This document shows, piece after piece, positions 43,265 through 49,125 of a DNA stretch of 49,125 bases. A program made the position numbers and the translations under genes. The notes beneath the pieces are model-generated. The model had not been told where the DNA came from, searched no databases, and worked only from the letters and a program-made list of their open reading frames with translations. How positions within the stretch are numbered: position 1 is the first letter of the stretch; the number at the start of each line of letters is the position of its first letter. Source of the stretch: Methanosarcina sp. MSH10X1 (lineage in GTDB: Archaea > Halobacteriota > Methanosarcinia > Methanosarcinales > Methanosarcinaceae); NCBI RefSeq assembly GCF_004099695.1, contig NZ_SCHL01000022.1:1-49125 (forward strand). Direction: 5' to 3'.

Positions 43265-45004
43265 ATTACCAGCGTTTCGGTGGTTTTACCAGCTTATAAT
43301 GAGGCAGCGAATCTCGAAAAAGCTGTCTTTGTCACAGCGGAAACACTTTATAAAATAACTGACCATTTCGAGATAATTATAGCAGAAGATGGCAGCACGG
43401 ACGGTACAGACCGGATAGCTTCCAGGCTCTCGGAACAGTATGCTTATGTTGTTCACATGCATTCGGATAAAAGGCAGGGCAGGGGAAAAGCTCTAAGCAG
43501 GGCTTTTAAATCTGCCTCAGGAGAAGTCCTCTGCTATATTGATGTGGATCTCGCAACGGATATGAAATATCTGGAAAAACTGGTCAGGGCTGTGAGCACT
43601 GAGGGCTATGATTTTGCCACAGGCTCGAGAATGATGTGTGAGAGCGATGCAAAAAGACCTTTCAAGCGGGAATTCGCAAGCAGGGGATATAATTTTCTGG
43701 TGAGGCTTTTTTTGCGTTCAAAGCTCTGTGATCATCAGTGCGGTTTTAAGGCTTTCAGAAGAGAAGCTCTTTTTGAACTTCTCGACGAGATAGAAAACGA
43801 GCACTGGTTCTGGGATACTGAAGTACTAGTAAGAGCCCAGCACAGAGGATACAAAGTTATAGAGTTTCCGGTTTACTGGAGGCATGGGGGATCAAGCAAG
43901 GTTAATCTGGCAAAAGATGTTAAAGGAATGGGGTCAGAAATATTCCGGCTCTGGAGGGAACTTTCATTTCCTCTTTTTGTTTCAGGAAGAGGGAAAATCT
44001 TTTTCACAACCGGACTTGCAATCCTGATCCTTGCATTTGTTGCAACCTTCCTTGGTACATCCGACATTCTGGAAAATATAAAGCATGCGTCCTTCAGGAC
44101 TCTGGTGCTTGCTTCTCTGGTGTACTGTATTTCCTGGCCTTTGAGGGGAATGCGCTTCCAGCAGATCCTTAAAAGACTCGGAAACCAGTACGGGCTCGGA
44201 TTTCTTACAGGCAGTATCTTTATCAGCCAGTCTGCAAATGTAATCCTTCCGGCACGCATAGGAGATCTGAGCAGGATGTATATCCTGAAAAAAAGCAAAG
44301 ACCTTTCCCTTACAACGAGTTTCTCCTCGCTGACCGTAGAAAGGGTCTTTGATATAGTTGCAATTACTTCCATAGCAATACTTGCATCTTCAGGCGCAGC
44401 TTCCCATTTTGAGCTTGCTCCCTGGATGGATTCTCTGATAAAGCTGTCCGGACTTGCAGTAGTGCTTTTCTTCTCAATTCTGTTTATTGCATCGCTCCGG
44501 GAGAGCCACACTAAAACAACACTGGAAAGAGAAAAACTCCAAAACGGGCTCTCTGGCAAGATAAAAGGCTTCACATCCACATTTCTCCACCAGATGAGCG
44601 TTGTTGCCGTACGTCCGAGCTCATTTCTGGCCGTGACCGCATCTTCTCTTCTTATATGGGGAATAGATATTTTCACCTGCTTCCTGGTCCTTAAATCATT
44701 TCAGGCAGTAGGGGTAAGTCTCTCATCCACGTATATGATATCCCTGATTTTCCTGGCTGTAGCTCTCGGAAATATTGCAAAAATCTTTCCTGTAACGCCT
44801 GGAGCCATAGGAACATATGAAGTTGCCCTTACTGCAGTCTTCGCACTTGGGGGAATCGAACCGGAGATAGGGTTTACGGTTGCAGTGCTTGATCATATTA
44901 TAAAAAACTCAATTACTTTAATCGGAGGCGGCTTTGCCCTTTCAGGTCTCGGATTAAGGTGGAAGGAAGTACTTTGCACGGATAAGGATATTTTGAAAGG
45001 ATAA
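43265..45004 (+). CDS. GT2 glycosyltransferase fused to a flippase-like membrane domain
   Basis: About 579 residues. The first 230 are a family-2 glycosyltransferase, SVVLPAYNEAANLEKAV, IIIAEDGSTDGT, CYIDVDLATD (DxD), ATGSRMM, CGFKAFRREALFELL and HWFWDTEVL, of the dolichol-phosphate-sugar type. Residues 240-575 are an LPG-synthase-TM/UPF0104 membrane domain (ILPARIGDLSRMYILKK ... GAIGTYEVALTAVFALGG). It may make and move a polyprenyl-linked sugar. The start is unusual: GAGGGG (43251-43256) lies eight bases before ATT 43265 (MTSVSVVLPAYNEA-like), while the first standard start, GTG 43280, is 23 bases away and cuts off the first strand. Confidence 0.88.
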   Translation: MTSVSVVLPAYNEAANLEKAVFVTAETLYKITDHFEIIIAEDGSTDGTDRIASRLSEQYAYVVHMHSDKRQGRGKALSRAFKSASGEVLCYIDVDLATDMKYLEKLVRAVSTEGYDFATGSRMMCESDAKRPFKREFASRGYNFLVRLFLRSKLCDHQCGFKAFRREALFELLDEIENEHWFWDTEVLVRAQHRGYKVIEFPVYWRHGGSSKVNLAKDVKGMGSEIFRLWRELSFPLFVSGRGKIFFTTGLAILILAFVATFLGTSDILENIKHASFRTLVLASLVYCISWPLRGMRFQQILKRLGNQYGLGFLTGSIFISQSANVILPARIGDLSRMYILKKSKDLSLTTSFSSLTVERVFDIVAITSIAILASSGAASHFELAPWMDSLIKLSGLAVVLFFSILFIASLRESHTKTTLEREKLQNGLSGKIKGFTSTFLHQMSVVAVRPSSFLAVTASSLLIWGIDIFTCFLVLKSFQAVGVSLSSTYMISLIFLAVALGNIAKIFPVTPGAIGTYEVALTAVFALGGIEPEIGFTVAVLDHIIKNSITLIGGGFALSGLGLRWKEVLCTDKDILKG

Positions 45005-45122
45005 TCCAGAATAATAGAAATTAAGGCTGAGATTCTTAGACCGGGAATTCGAAAGATAACTGGAAACTTTAACGCAAAGAATTAAAGTAATAACTACATG
45101 CTTTATTCGAACTGGTGGTCAA

Positions 45123-45488
45123 GTGGAAGAAATATCTGAGAAAAAAATAATAGAGGTAAAGGATGCATATTGTCTTCCGGAAGATGTGCTTGAGTCCGTT
45201 AATACGGCAATGAAGGAAGATGTGGAAGAAATTGTCAGCCTGTTCAAGGTGCTTGCAGATCCTACCAGGCTCAGGATTCTCAAAGCTTTAGAAGTCCAGA
45301 GCCTCTGCGTCTGTGTCCTTGTAGAATGCACGGATCAGAAGCACTCAGCTCTTTCATATCATCTTAAGCTGTTAAAAGAAGCAAGTCTGGTAGACTCGAG
45401 AAGAGAGCGCAGTTTCCAGATTTACTACCTCACGGAGTTCGGGAGTTTACTCCTGAGGCATATTGAAAATCACTTTGAAAAAACTTAA
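45123..45488 (+). CDS. ArsR-family transcriptional regulator
   Basis: The 121-residue winged-helix repressor has the ArsR/SmtB core EEIVSLFKVLADPTRLRILKALEVQSLCVCVLVECTDQKHSALSYHLKLLKEASLVDSRREGRSFQ-like sequence. The motif LCVCVLVE in the alpha-3 helix (Cys, Cys) is the usual arsenite or metal site position, so a soft metal or thiol sensor is likely. The wing is RRERSFQIYYLTEFG. GTG 45123 is preceded by GGTGG. An N-terminal 35-residue charged extension precedes the domain. It converges with nikR; the regulated genes are unknown. Confidence 0.92.
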   Translation: MEEISEKKIIEVKDAYCLPEDVLESVNTAMKEDVEEIVSLFKVLADPTRLRILKALEVQSLCVCVLVECTDQKHSALSYHLKLLKEASLVDSRRERSFQIYYLTEFGSLLLRHIENHFEKT

Positions 45489-45500
45489 ATCCAGGAAAAT

Positions 45501-45538
45501 GGGGAAGTTTTTTCTCTCTTTGAGATTCTTTCCCCTTT
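45501..45538. terminator. Inverted repeat between convergent regulators
   Basis: GGGGAA and TTCCCC flank a T-rich loop shortly after the ArsR stop (about 45501-45538). It may stop the ArsR transcript. The space up to nikR has no gene. Confidence 0.4.
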
Positions 45539-45618
45539 AGAACTCTATCCTCTCCGGAAAGCTTCTTTTATCCAGTTTGATTTCCTTTACTTTCTTAAGT
45601 TAGCCCTGCAGGGGAAGA

Positions 45619-46041
45619 TCAGATTCTTTCGTTTGAGGCTACAGTGGTTAGCTTTGAGAATTTTACCCCTTTGAGCGCCATTATAGCTTCGGCAAGTTCC
45701 TTAATCTCTTCGCCGTCTCCATCCAGAACGACTACTTCAAAGCAGTTGTCGTGATCAAGGTGGATATGCACTGAAGACTTTATCAGGTGAGAATAGTGGT
45801 GCTGGATATCTGCAAGGGCATTTGAAAGTCCTCTTTTCGTATGGTCATAAATGACTGCGACTGTTCCCACACGGTGGCCTTTAATGTCACCCATCCATTC
45901 GTAATAGGAAATATAACTCCTGATGGCGTCCCTTATGCCTTCCGAACGGGAAGAATAACCTCTTTTTTCAATAATCTCATCAAATTTACCCAGAAGGGTA
46001 TCGGGAAGGGAAACCCCTATCCTCATAAGTTCTGTTTCCAT
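45619..46041 (-). CDS. nikR: Nickel-responsive regulator NikR
   Basis: The 140-residue protein joins a ribbon-helix-helix (residues 5-48, [38 protein letters not shown]) to an ACT-like metal domain. The four square-planar nickel ligands of NikR are present at His81, His92, His94 and Cys100 in [23 protein letters not shown], numbered five above E. coli. It senses nickel and represses nickel uptake; methanogens need nickel for F430, hydrogenase and CODH. A dyad at 46123-46151 upstream has NikR-operator geometry. Confidence 0.95.
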   Translation of the reverse strand: METELMRIGVSLPDTLLGKFDEIIEKRGYSSRSEGIRDAIRSYISYYEWMGDIKGHRVGTVAVIYDHTKRGLSNALADIQHHYSHLIKSSVHIHLDHDNCFEVVVLDGDGEEIKELAEAIMALKGVKFSKLTTVASNERI

Positions 46042-46442
46042 CGTATCACCAGGTAATCTTGGATTTATCTACAAGATAATACTTTAGCTTATTGTAAGTA
46101 GCACTATATATGTTTTTTTCACTTAACCACTAATATAAAAGAGTTGGTTAACAAATAATTATTCTTCAGTAATATTAATCTTTGTGAATGATTTACACTT
46201 GCCATAAGGAAAATGAATGGATTCTCTCATTGGGAAGAAATAATATAAAAATATAGAAAAGGTGAAAAGAAAGGCTTAACAGGCTTTTTTTTAAACAAGA
46301 CTTTTCCAAAATTGTACTGAACACACGTTCCTGACACGTGTATATTTCGCAGCATAGACGCAATTTTTGGACTTATACGAGGTCTCCATTGAGAATATAA
46401 TCCAGACACGGAAATAGTCCTGTACATGGTGTCGTTGCGCTG
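46042..46442. other. Spacer upstream of nikR with a 66-codon open stretch
   Basis: The right part of this 400-base gap has an open stretch on the minus strand (46227-46427) with no ribosome-binding site and no recognisable family; it is not called a gene. An inverted repeat ACACGT/ACGTGT (about 46322-46341) and a T-run (46284-46293) occur. The left part holds the nikR promoter and dyad. Confidence 0.35.
46104..46151 (-). promoter_or_regulatory. nikR promoter with NikR-operator-like dyad
   Basis: The minus-strand TATA ACATATATAG is at about 46112-46104. Immediately upstream, TTAACCA (46123-46129) and TGGTTAA (46145-46151) form a perfect 7-bp dyad separated by 15 bases. Half-site centres are 22 bp apart, the same spacing as in the E. 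coli NikR operator (GTATGA-N16-TCATAC). Autoregulation by NikR is the inferred role. Confidence 0.5.
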
Positions 46443-47801
46443 TTATCGCCTGTCTACAAGCCTTTTAGGCCTGCCCTTTATCCTGTGCAACTCGAGCCCC
46501 ATAGGGCCTGTGAAGTTGAATAAGATTTTGAAAGTGCCTTCTCCATGAGCCCTGGAAAGTGGAGGCTTATACCGCAGAAAAGCCCGGATAAAGTTTTCTT
46601 TTATAAGATCCCGGTCGCACGTATCAGGATTTATGCATTCCATACTGACCCTGAGTATGGTCTCTCCCTCGTCCTCCTCGCCATAAAGGAAAGCCTCATA
46701 TTCTCCTGTCAGGTAGTCCATATTTTCACGCTGGAAAACACCCTTTTCAACATCTACGCGGTTAAAGGGAGCTCCTTCCACCCATACCGTTTCAGCTTCC
46801 CGCTGAGGAGTCATAATTTTCATGTGAGTTCTTCCGCAGGGGCATTGTTTACGTGTTAGCACTACAGTGGTGTCTTCGGTATCATAGTTTAATAAAAGGT
46901 TTCCTGCTTTTGCCCCAACAGGCAGCAGCGTACTCAGGATAACCCTTCCGCATTCTCCCTCAGGTACATAATTCTCTATGTGAGGATCATAAACGTCAAG
47001 ATGGACAAAATCTTCAGGCACGTGCAACCCGGAGATCTCATTACATTCCCCGCACATAGTGCCTTCCGTGCTCCCATAAGTGTTGTACACGGGACAGCCC
47101 CAGATTTCAGAAAGGTAATTCCTGGACTCTTCAGCAAAGGCTTCGCCTCCTACGACCAGTTTATTTATGCCTGATTCCTGTGGGTCAGAACCTTCGGCTC
47201 GTATCCTTCTGGCAAGGTTCAGGAGCTTGAAGACACTGCCTACTATGCCTGTAGGCCTGTAGGCTTCGATAACACGCAGGGGAAATGTGCATTTTCCTTC
47301 AGGAATAATGCTCATACCAAGCTGCCTGGCCGCAAGGGTCATAGTATTTGCCCCTACATTCATCCCGTAAGAAGCACAGACAACAACCCTGTCTCCCTGG
47401 CCGAAACCCTGTGACCTGAAAATCCGGGCGTATTTTTCAGAGTATCGTTCCCAGTCTTCCCACGTAAGGAAAAAGCTTTTAGGAGTTCCGCTGGTTCCGC
47501 TGGTTTCATGAACTGTGAAAACATTCTCCCAGGCAACACTACGGAACATAAATTCCTTCATCTCCGGAGGCTGATTTTCGCGAATAGTGTTACCCGAAAT
47601 TATGGGAAGATCCAGAAGATCTTCATGGTTTTTTATCTCAGCCGGGTCGACGCCCTGTTTCTCAAACCATTTTCTGTAGAAGGGAGAATTTTCTGCCGCA
47701 TATTTTACCGTATACCGCACCCGCTCCTCTATCAGAGCATCAAGTTCTCCCCTGTCCATAGTTTCTATTTCCGGGTTAAAATAGGTTCCTGAGTTGTCCA
47801 T
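46443..47801 (-). CDS. Coenzyme F390 synthetase (adenylate-forming)
   Basis: The 452-residue protein is in the phenylacetate-CoA-ligase branch of AMP-forming enzymes: VHETSGTSGTPKSFFLTWEDW (phosphate-binding loop), VVGGEAFAEESRNYLSEIWGCPVYNTYGSTEGTMCGEC, NYDTEDTTVVL and a basic C-terminus RIKGRPKRLVDRR. Methanogen members adenylate coenzyme F420 to F390 when oxygen appears, a redox signal. Cysteines in CGECNE and CPCGRTH may bind a metal. ATG 47801 is used, with GGTG six bases upstream, rather than GTG 47810. It is divergent from DUF134. Confidence 0.85.
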   Translation of the reverse strand: MDNSGTYFNPEIETMDRGELDALIEERVRYTVKYAAENSPFYRKWFEKQGVDPAEIKNHEDLLDLPIISGNTIRENQPPEMKEFMFRSVAWENVFTVHETSGTSGTPKSFFLTWEDWERYSEKYARIFRSQGFGQGDRVVVCASYGMNVGANTMTLAARQLGMSIIPEGKCTFPLRVIEAYRPTGIVGSVFKLLNLARRIRAEGSDPQESGINKLVVGGEAFAEESRNYLSEIWGCPVYNTYGSTEGTMCGECNEISGLHVPEDFVHLDVYDPHIENYVPEGECGRVILSTLLPVGAKAGNLLLNYDTEDTTVVLTRKQCPCGRTHMKIMTPQREAETVWVEGAPFNRVDVEKGVFQRENMDYLTGEYEAFLYGEEDEGETILRVSMECINPDTCDRDLIKENFIRAFLRYKPPLSRAHGEGTFKILFNFTGPMGLELHRIKGRPKRLVDRR

Positions 47802-48037
47802 ATGAAACACCGCCGCCTAGAGTATTAAGACATACCAAAAGCCTGTTATCTATTGATTTTAAACATGAAACGTTTTTGGGAAAATCGTGATTTTCAACCT
47901 TTTTCCGGCATAAGAAGGAGCAATATCATAGCCAGGGTTTTCCATCTAAGTATTTGTCAGGAACTTGACCAGCATTAGTGTGAAAATATCTCATATCCTG
48001 TATGCAGAATTAACAAGCTATATATAATATATCTCAT

Positions 48038-48442
48038 ATGTGTAATTTAATTACTGGTCACAGAGTTAAGCGCAGGGTATCGTGCCTCCCAGAAGCCACA
48101 TATTACAAGCCCAGGGAGGTTCCTCTTTGTGACCTTGAAATTATTGACTTGTCCGTAGAAGAGCTTGAGGCTATCCGCCTTTGCGATCTCCTTTGTGTTG
48201 AGCAGGACGAGGCCGCAGATATGATGGGCATTTCCAGAGAAACCTTCTGGAACGACCTGCAAAAAACCCGACAGAAAGTGGTTAGTGCCCCTGTCAACGG
48301 CAAAGGAATCAAGATCTCCGCAGGAGAATATTTGAATAGCGGTGAGTGTAGAGTTGGGTTCCATTGTAAAGGATGCGAGCATTCGTTGGGAATTACAACA
48401 CAACGAGTAAAGCCCCACCAGCTGTCCGATATGCGATTATGA
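48038..48442 (+). CDS. DUF134 (UPF0251) helix-turn-helix protein, frameshifted at the C-terminus
   Basis: The frame gives 134 residues with the DUF134 pattern: RRVSCLPEATYYKPREVPLCDLEIIDLSVEELEAIRLCDLLCVEQDEAADMMGISRETFWNDLQKTRQKVV, an HTH resembling sigma-70 region 4. The C-terminal zinc site starts with FHCKGCEHS and should end with CPxC. In this frame it runs into a stop at 48442, but one base over, after GTAAAGCCCC (48404-48413 region), another frame encodes TSCPICDYEAIYRIGNGGRG to TAG 48477-48479. So the gene carries a +1 frameshift. TATA-like CTATATATAATAT (48017-48029) is so close that the messenger is probably leaderless. Confidence 0.8.
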   Translation: MCNLITGHRVKRRVSCLPEATYYKPREVPLCDLEIIDLSVEELEAIRLCDLLCVEQDEAADMMGISRETFWNDLQKTRQKVVSAPVNGKGIKISAGEYLNSGECRVGFHCKGCEHSLGITTQRVKPHQLSDMRL

Positions 48443-48559
48443 GGCAATTTACCGAATCGGCAATGGCGGGAGAGGATAGAGGCTCATCGAGAACAATTAC
48501 TGCTGCCCCAAAAGCAAGGGAAAAGCGGCACTAAAACCCTGAAGCAGGACGTGTAGAAA
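48443..48559. other. Gap after DUF134 holding its out-of-frame tail
   Basis: 48417-48479 in the +1 frame reads as the lost DUF134 zinc-knuckle tail. The remaining 80 bases to the NifX-like start show no separate gene or terminator. Confidence 0.5.
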
Positions 48560-48934
48560 GTGACAAAAATTGCTATACCATCAATGAATAACAGTGGACT
48601 GGAATCCGATGTTTGTTTTCACTTTGGCTCATGCGAATATTTTACCATTGTAGACATACAGGAAAAAACTATTGCAGGCGTTAAGGCGATAAGCAACCTA
48701 TCACCTGACGGCGAGCATAACTGCACTGCACCTTCGATAATTCTTAAATCACATAATGTTGATACTGTTCTCGTTTCAGGCATCGGGGGAAGACCATTAA
48801 TATCACTGGTGGAAAAGGAGATAAAGGTATTTGCAGGCGCTACGGGTAAGGTATCCGATGCGGTTCAGGATTACAACAGCGGGTTGCTGCAGCAGTTATC
48901 TACTAACGGGACTTGCAGCTGCTCTCATCACTGA
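48560..48934 (+). CDS. NifX/NifB-type dinitrogenase iron-molybdenum cofactor domain protein
   Basis: The 124-residue protein is a single NifX-like domain (Fe-Mo-cofactor-binding superfamily): KIAIPSMNNSGLESDVCFHFGSCEYFTIVDI, a His and Cys pair near the start, DTVLVSGIGGRPLISLVEKEIKVFAGATGKVSDAVQDY, and a C-terminal CSCSHH. Such small proteins bind metal clusters or sit next to DUF134 genes in methanogens; the exact cargo is not known. Start is GTG 48560. It follows DUF134 and precedes DUF169, a usual association. Confidence 0.88.
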   Translation: MTKIAIPSMNNSGLESDVCFHFGSCEYFTIVDIQEKTIAGVKAISNLSPDGEHNCTAPSIILKSHNVDTVLVSGIGGRPLISLVEKEIKVFAGATGKVSDAVQDYNSGLLQQLSTNGTCSCSHH

Positions 48935-48967
48935 AGTGAGTGATAATTGAGAACTGGAGTTGATAAT

Positions 48968-49125
48968 ATGGATATAAAAGAGATAAACAAATATGGACAG
49001 GAAATAGTAGAGTGCCTTAAACTCACGACTTCTCCGGTTGCAGTAAAGCTGATTCCTAAAGGAGGAGAAATTCCGGAAGGGATTAACAGGGTAGATGAGG
49101 CTATGAGACACTGCCAGCTGGTTGA
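48968..49125 (+). CDS. DUF169-family protein, 5' part
   Basis: The first 52 residues (MDIKEINKYGQEIVECLKLTTSPVAVKLIPKGGEIPEGINRVDEAMRHCQLV) fit the N-terminus of DUF169, whose SPVAVKL and RHCQL motifs are conserved; the window ends inside it. GGAG at 48956-48959 sets the ATG. DUF169 proteins are common in methanogens and have no firm function. The spacing of 33 bases from the NifX-like gene suggests one operon. Confidence 0.85.
   Translation, partial: MDIKEINKYGQEIVECLKLTTSPVAVKLIPKGGEIPEGINRVDEAMRHCQLV

Noticed and set aside
46227-46427. 66-codon minus-strand frame after the F390 synthetase gene
   Set aside because: No ribosome-binding site and no family-like sequence; kept only as a note on the spacer.

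Overview
The window looks like a chromosome segment of a methanogenic archaeon, most likely Methanosarcina or a close relative. The evidence is archaeal ribosomal proteins S19e, L31e, L39e and L18a/LX, aIF6, prefoldin alpha, PDCD5-like protein and archaeal FtsY, together with methanogen-type genes (coenzyme F390 synthetase, DUF356, DUF2298 and Agl23 membrane proteins, archaeal NikR). Genes are separated by unusually long, AT-rich spacers with archaeal TATA boxes and GGTG/GGAG ribosome-binding sites. The genus is inferred from memory of protein sequences, not from a search.

Layout. 1-5350 is sparse and accessory-like: a terminal hairpin resembling an IS200/IS605-type end, a repeat-built small protein, a VOC (glyoxalase-fold) protein, a winged-helix regulator, a zinc-ribbon protein, a stand-alone divergent TrpF, and several strong inverted repeats. 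5358-10336 is an information-processing block: rps19e, PDCD5, a PP-loop ATPase, rpl39e, rpl31e, eif6, rpl18a, pfdA, ftsY. 10483-15207 holds a PspC protein, a secreted transglutaminase-like protein, a DUF523/DUF1722 protein and two tandem peroxiredoxins. 15582-19342 carries proC, proB and proA. 20555-28604 holds DUF356, a Toprim protein, DUF167, an amidohydrolase/UspA/CBS run, the riboflavin-pathway reductase, a YkgJ-type Cys-cluster protein, a 57-aa basic protein and a pair of CrcB/Fluc fluoride channels. 28890-30397 has moeA and a moaD-like gene. 30478-45004 is a membrane and envelope region: Agl23, a CBS protein, a CPA2 antiporter, a P-type Ca2+ ATPase, a UDP-galactopyranose-mutase-like flavoprotein, DUF3303, an aldehyde dehydrogenase, DUF2298 and a GT2 glycosyltransferase fused to a flippase-like membrane domain. 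45123-49125 has an ArsR regulator, NikR, F390 synthetase, DUF134, a NifX-like protein and the start of a DUF169 protein.

Most notable unexplained signals: (1) 22156-22330, minus strand, reads as a two-hairpin H/ACA guide RNA with its own TATA box; hairpin 1 has a 9-bp lower stem directly against ACA, a 14-nt spacing rule and guides matching the 23S rRNA segment around U2586 (E. coli numbering). (2) 38549-38778 is a decayed small gene with a premature stop and a one-base deletion. (3) DUF134 at 48038 has an apparent +1 frameshift that cuts off its CPxC zinc-knuckle tail. (4) The GT2 gene at 43265 seems to start at ATT. (5) A dyad upstream of nikR has the half-site spacing of a NikR operator. 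(6) The lone TrpF lacks the arginine of the family SPR motif. No tRNA, rRNA, CRISPR array or complete mobile element was seen.
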